Positions 4,441 to 5,212 of a stretch of 5,212 nucleotides of DNA are shown here, piece by piece. Source of the stretch: Thermodesulfovibrionales bacterium (GTDB taxonomy: Bacteria; Nitrospirota; Thermodesulfovibrionia; Thermodesulfovibrionales; SM23-35); contig JALHSV010000673.1 of the NCBI GenBank assembly GCA_022865525.1, forward strand, positions 1 to 5,212, written 5' to 3'. The position numbers and the translations under genes were made by a program. How positions within the stretch are numbered: position 1 is the stretch's first letter; each line of letters opens with the position of its first letter. The notes under the pieces are model-generated. The model was not told the origin of the DNA, did no database searches, and worked only from the letters and a program-made list of their open reading frames with translations.

Positions 4441-4585
4441 AATATTGATTCGAAGTGATGAAAACAGGCTTTTCCTTTGCGGACCATTCCATCAATAAAT
4501 TCCCCTTGCAACTCCGCACAAACTTTCTTTTTGAATTTATTGCGAATAACACATAGAAAGAGAGATTTTGTATCATTTCAGACAT
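4433..4585 (-). CDS. Small hypothetical ORF, 50 residues
   Basis: An ATG at 4585-4583 opens a 50-residue frame (MSEMIQNLSFYVLFAINSKR...) ending at TAA 4435-4433, overlapping the 3' end of the sigma-like gene tail to tail. GGGAG lies 10 bases before the ATG, a usable but distant ribosome binding site. The start overlaps the stop of an upstream minus-strand frame (about 4584-4720, no ATG) as ATGTCTGA, which resembles an operon junction. No family is recognisable. It may be a gene, a decayed fragment or chance. Confidence 0.22.
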   Translation of the reverse strand: MSEMIQNLSFYVLFAINSKRKFVRSCKGNLLMEWSAKEKPVFITSNQYFN

Positions 4586-4687
4586 ATCTCACTTTCTCCC
4601 TATCACAAACACCCACAGCAATACCGCAGGATATGCAGAGTGCGTTTCGAAATGATTGATCTGTCTCTGAGGCGTACAATTCGTATT

Positions 4688-4759
4688 CAACATCTTTCAG
4701 CTTTGAATCTTCAAGGCGGAGTCATTTGGGGTATTTTCCGACCTTGAAGAAGATGGTTG
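4688..4759. repeat. Long bulged hairpin, possible structured RNA or repeat
   Basis: The outer pairing is CAACATCTT (4688-4696) with AAGATGGTTG (4750-4759), with one bulged base. After an unpaired 11-base stretch on the left, TCTTCAAGG (4708-4716) pairs with CCTTGAAGA (4742-4750). CGGA (4717-4720) then pairs with TCCG (4737-4740) past a bulged A4741, closing a 16-base loop. One base (A4750) can serve only one of the two stems. The stem is long but no T run follows on either strand, so it is not a canonical terminator. It lies about 75 bases past the stop of the minus-strand glycosyltransferase and could mark its mRNA 3' end. Confidence 0.5.
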
Positions 4760-4781
4760 ATTATTTCTAACACCTACAAGT

Positions 4782-4794
4782 CTTTAATTTAAAG
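4782..4794. repeat. Short AT-rich palindrome
   Basis: CTTTAA-T-TTAAAG is a perfect 13-base dyad, 42 bases past the stop of the glycosyltransferase gene. It is too short and too AT-rich to be called a terminator; it may be chance. Confidence 0.3.
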
Positions 4795-4835
4795 CGGTCA
4801 AGAGATTTGATGATTATTGTTTCAAATATGCATCT

Positions 4836-5212
4836 TCAAACAGACTTGCACCGTGTCTCCCATATCTTTCTATAGAACATTTCTAAATTTGCGGTGAATT
4901 TCTTCGCATCACATAGTGGGGAGCATTTCATCATATCCCGCAGATGTTTACGGAACGACCCTAACCTTTTCGAATCCTTGGCAAGATTTACAGCTATGGA
5001 TATGTATTCATCATGTGTTTTAGCAATAAGATCTTTAAGTCCAACATTGGATAAAAGAGTTACTCCTCCACGGGATGCATAAGTAGTGCCTGAAAGAGTA
5101 ACAACAGGCACTCCCATCCACATGGCTTCGCATGTCGCTGTTAATCCATTAAATGGGAATGTGTCCAGCCCTATATCGATAAGGTTGTATGATTCCAGAT
5201 GCTTTGGTGATG
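4836..5212 (-). CDS. SPINDLY/OGT-like glycosyltransferase (GT41), C-terminal part, partial
   Basis: The frame enters at the right edge (first full codon 5210-5208) and encodes 124 residues to TGA at 4838-4836. It matches the C-terminal end of the GT41 catalytic domain shared by O-GlcNAc transferase and SPINDLY. In order it shows HLESYNLIDIGLDTFPFNG (4-22), LTATCEAMWMGVPVVTLSG (the nucleotide-sugar-binding segment), YASRGGVTLLSNVGLKDLIA, EYISIAVNLAKD, and the closing SPLCDAKKFTANLEMFYRKIW. In bacteria such proteins usually carry N-terminal TPR repeats and glycosylate proteins in the cytoplasm. Here only the catalytic end is in the window, so TPRs cannot be checked. The TCEAMWMGVPVVTL segment is closer to SPINDLY and bacterial members (TCESLYMGVP in plant SPY) than to animal OGT. 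Donor sugar (UDP-GlcNAc or GDP-fucose) and target are unknown. Nothing suggests decay. Confidence 0.9.
   Translation of the reverse strand, partial: SPKHLESYNLIDIGLDTFPFNGLTATCEAMWMGVPVVTLSGTTYASRGGVTLLSNVGLKDLIAKTHDEYISIAVNLAKDSKRLGSFRKHLRDMMKCSPLCDAKKFTANLEMFYRKIWETRCKSV

Larger units (their letters stand above)
4586..4835. other. Intergenic stretch between the sigma-like and glycosyltransferase genes
   Basis: Together with the small ORF to its left this makes a 395-base gap without a convincing gene. A plus-strand frame from 4477 has no ribosome binding site and no protein-like pattern. The notable content is the long bulged hairpin at 4688-4759 and the short AT palindrome at 4782-4794. 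No intrinsic terminator with a T tract is visible for either flanking gene. Confidence 0.5.

Noticed and set aside
4458..4556. 33-codon plus-strand frame after the sigma-like gene (MKTGFSFADHSINKF...)
   Set aside because: It is very short, has no real ribosome binding site and is antisense to the slightly better minus-strand small ORF.
4894..5082. Plus-strand frame opposite the glycosyltransferase gene
   Set aside because: It is antisense to a clear GT41 coding sequence and has no motif or ribosome binding site.

Overview
The window looks like chromosomal DNA of a Gram-negative-type environmental bacterium with moderate GC. A mix of toxin-antitoxin genes, an HU protein, a WYL regulator, palindromic repeats of the 'GTCATTCTGAGC...GAAGAATCTC' type and a SPINDLY/OGT-like glycosyltransferase is often met in Desulfobacterota ('Deltaproteobacteria') and Nitrospirota. 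That placement is an inference from gene style, not from a marker gene.

Left part (1-1120): two type II toxin-antitoxin (TA) modules converge. On the plus strand the last 12 codons of a Phd/YefM-like antitoxin overlap (ATGA) a PIN-domain VapC toxin. On the minus strand brnT (toxin, first) and brnA (ribbon-helix-helix antitoxin, second) form an operon, also with an ATGA overlap. It is driven by a near-consensus promoter (TTGACA-17-TACAAT) placed so close to brnT that the message should be almost leaderless. Two small inverted repeats cover the -10 and -35 boxes and are good operator candidates.

Middle part (1121-2873): a ~300-base stretch with no convincing gene leads to a standard 90-residue HU protein with a good ribosome binding site and a strong intrinsic terminator. 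Next comes a 321-residue HTH-WYL-WCX regulator with an extended -10 promoter overlapped by an inverted repeat.

Repeat zone (2874-3756): almost 900 bases without an intact gene. It holds a ~270-base imperfect palindromic element whose left arm has been expanded by tandem repeats, and a second dyad of the 'ATTCCCGC...GCGGGAAT' kind. It also holds a 10-base tandem duplication, a (TTCCC)4 array that makes a perfect G-quadruplex motif on the minus strand, the last ~32 codons of a hicA toxin gene (a remnant), and a hairpin with an eight-G run. This looks like a site of repeated insertion and decay that destroyed a third TA module.

Right part (3757-5212): an AT-rich gene for a 227-residue basic protein whose C-terminal half resembles sigma-70 region 2 without a region 4. 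A 395-base gap follows, holding one weak minus-strand small ORF and a long bulged hairpin. Last is the C-terminal 124 residues of a minus-strand GT41 (SPINDLY/OGT-like) glycosyltransferase that runs off the window.

The genes do not form one pathway. Apart from the two TA operons they are separate transcription units. The most unusual items are the sigma-like orphan protein, the repeat zone with its hicA remnant and G-quadruplex array, and the near-leaderless brnTA promoter with paired operators.
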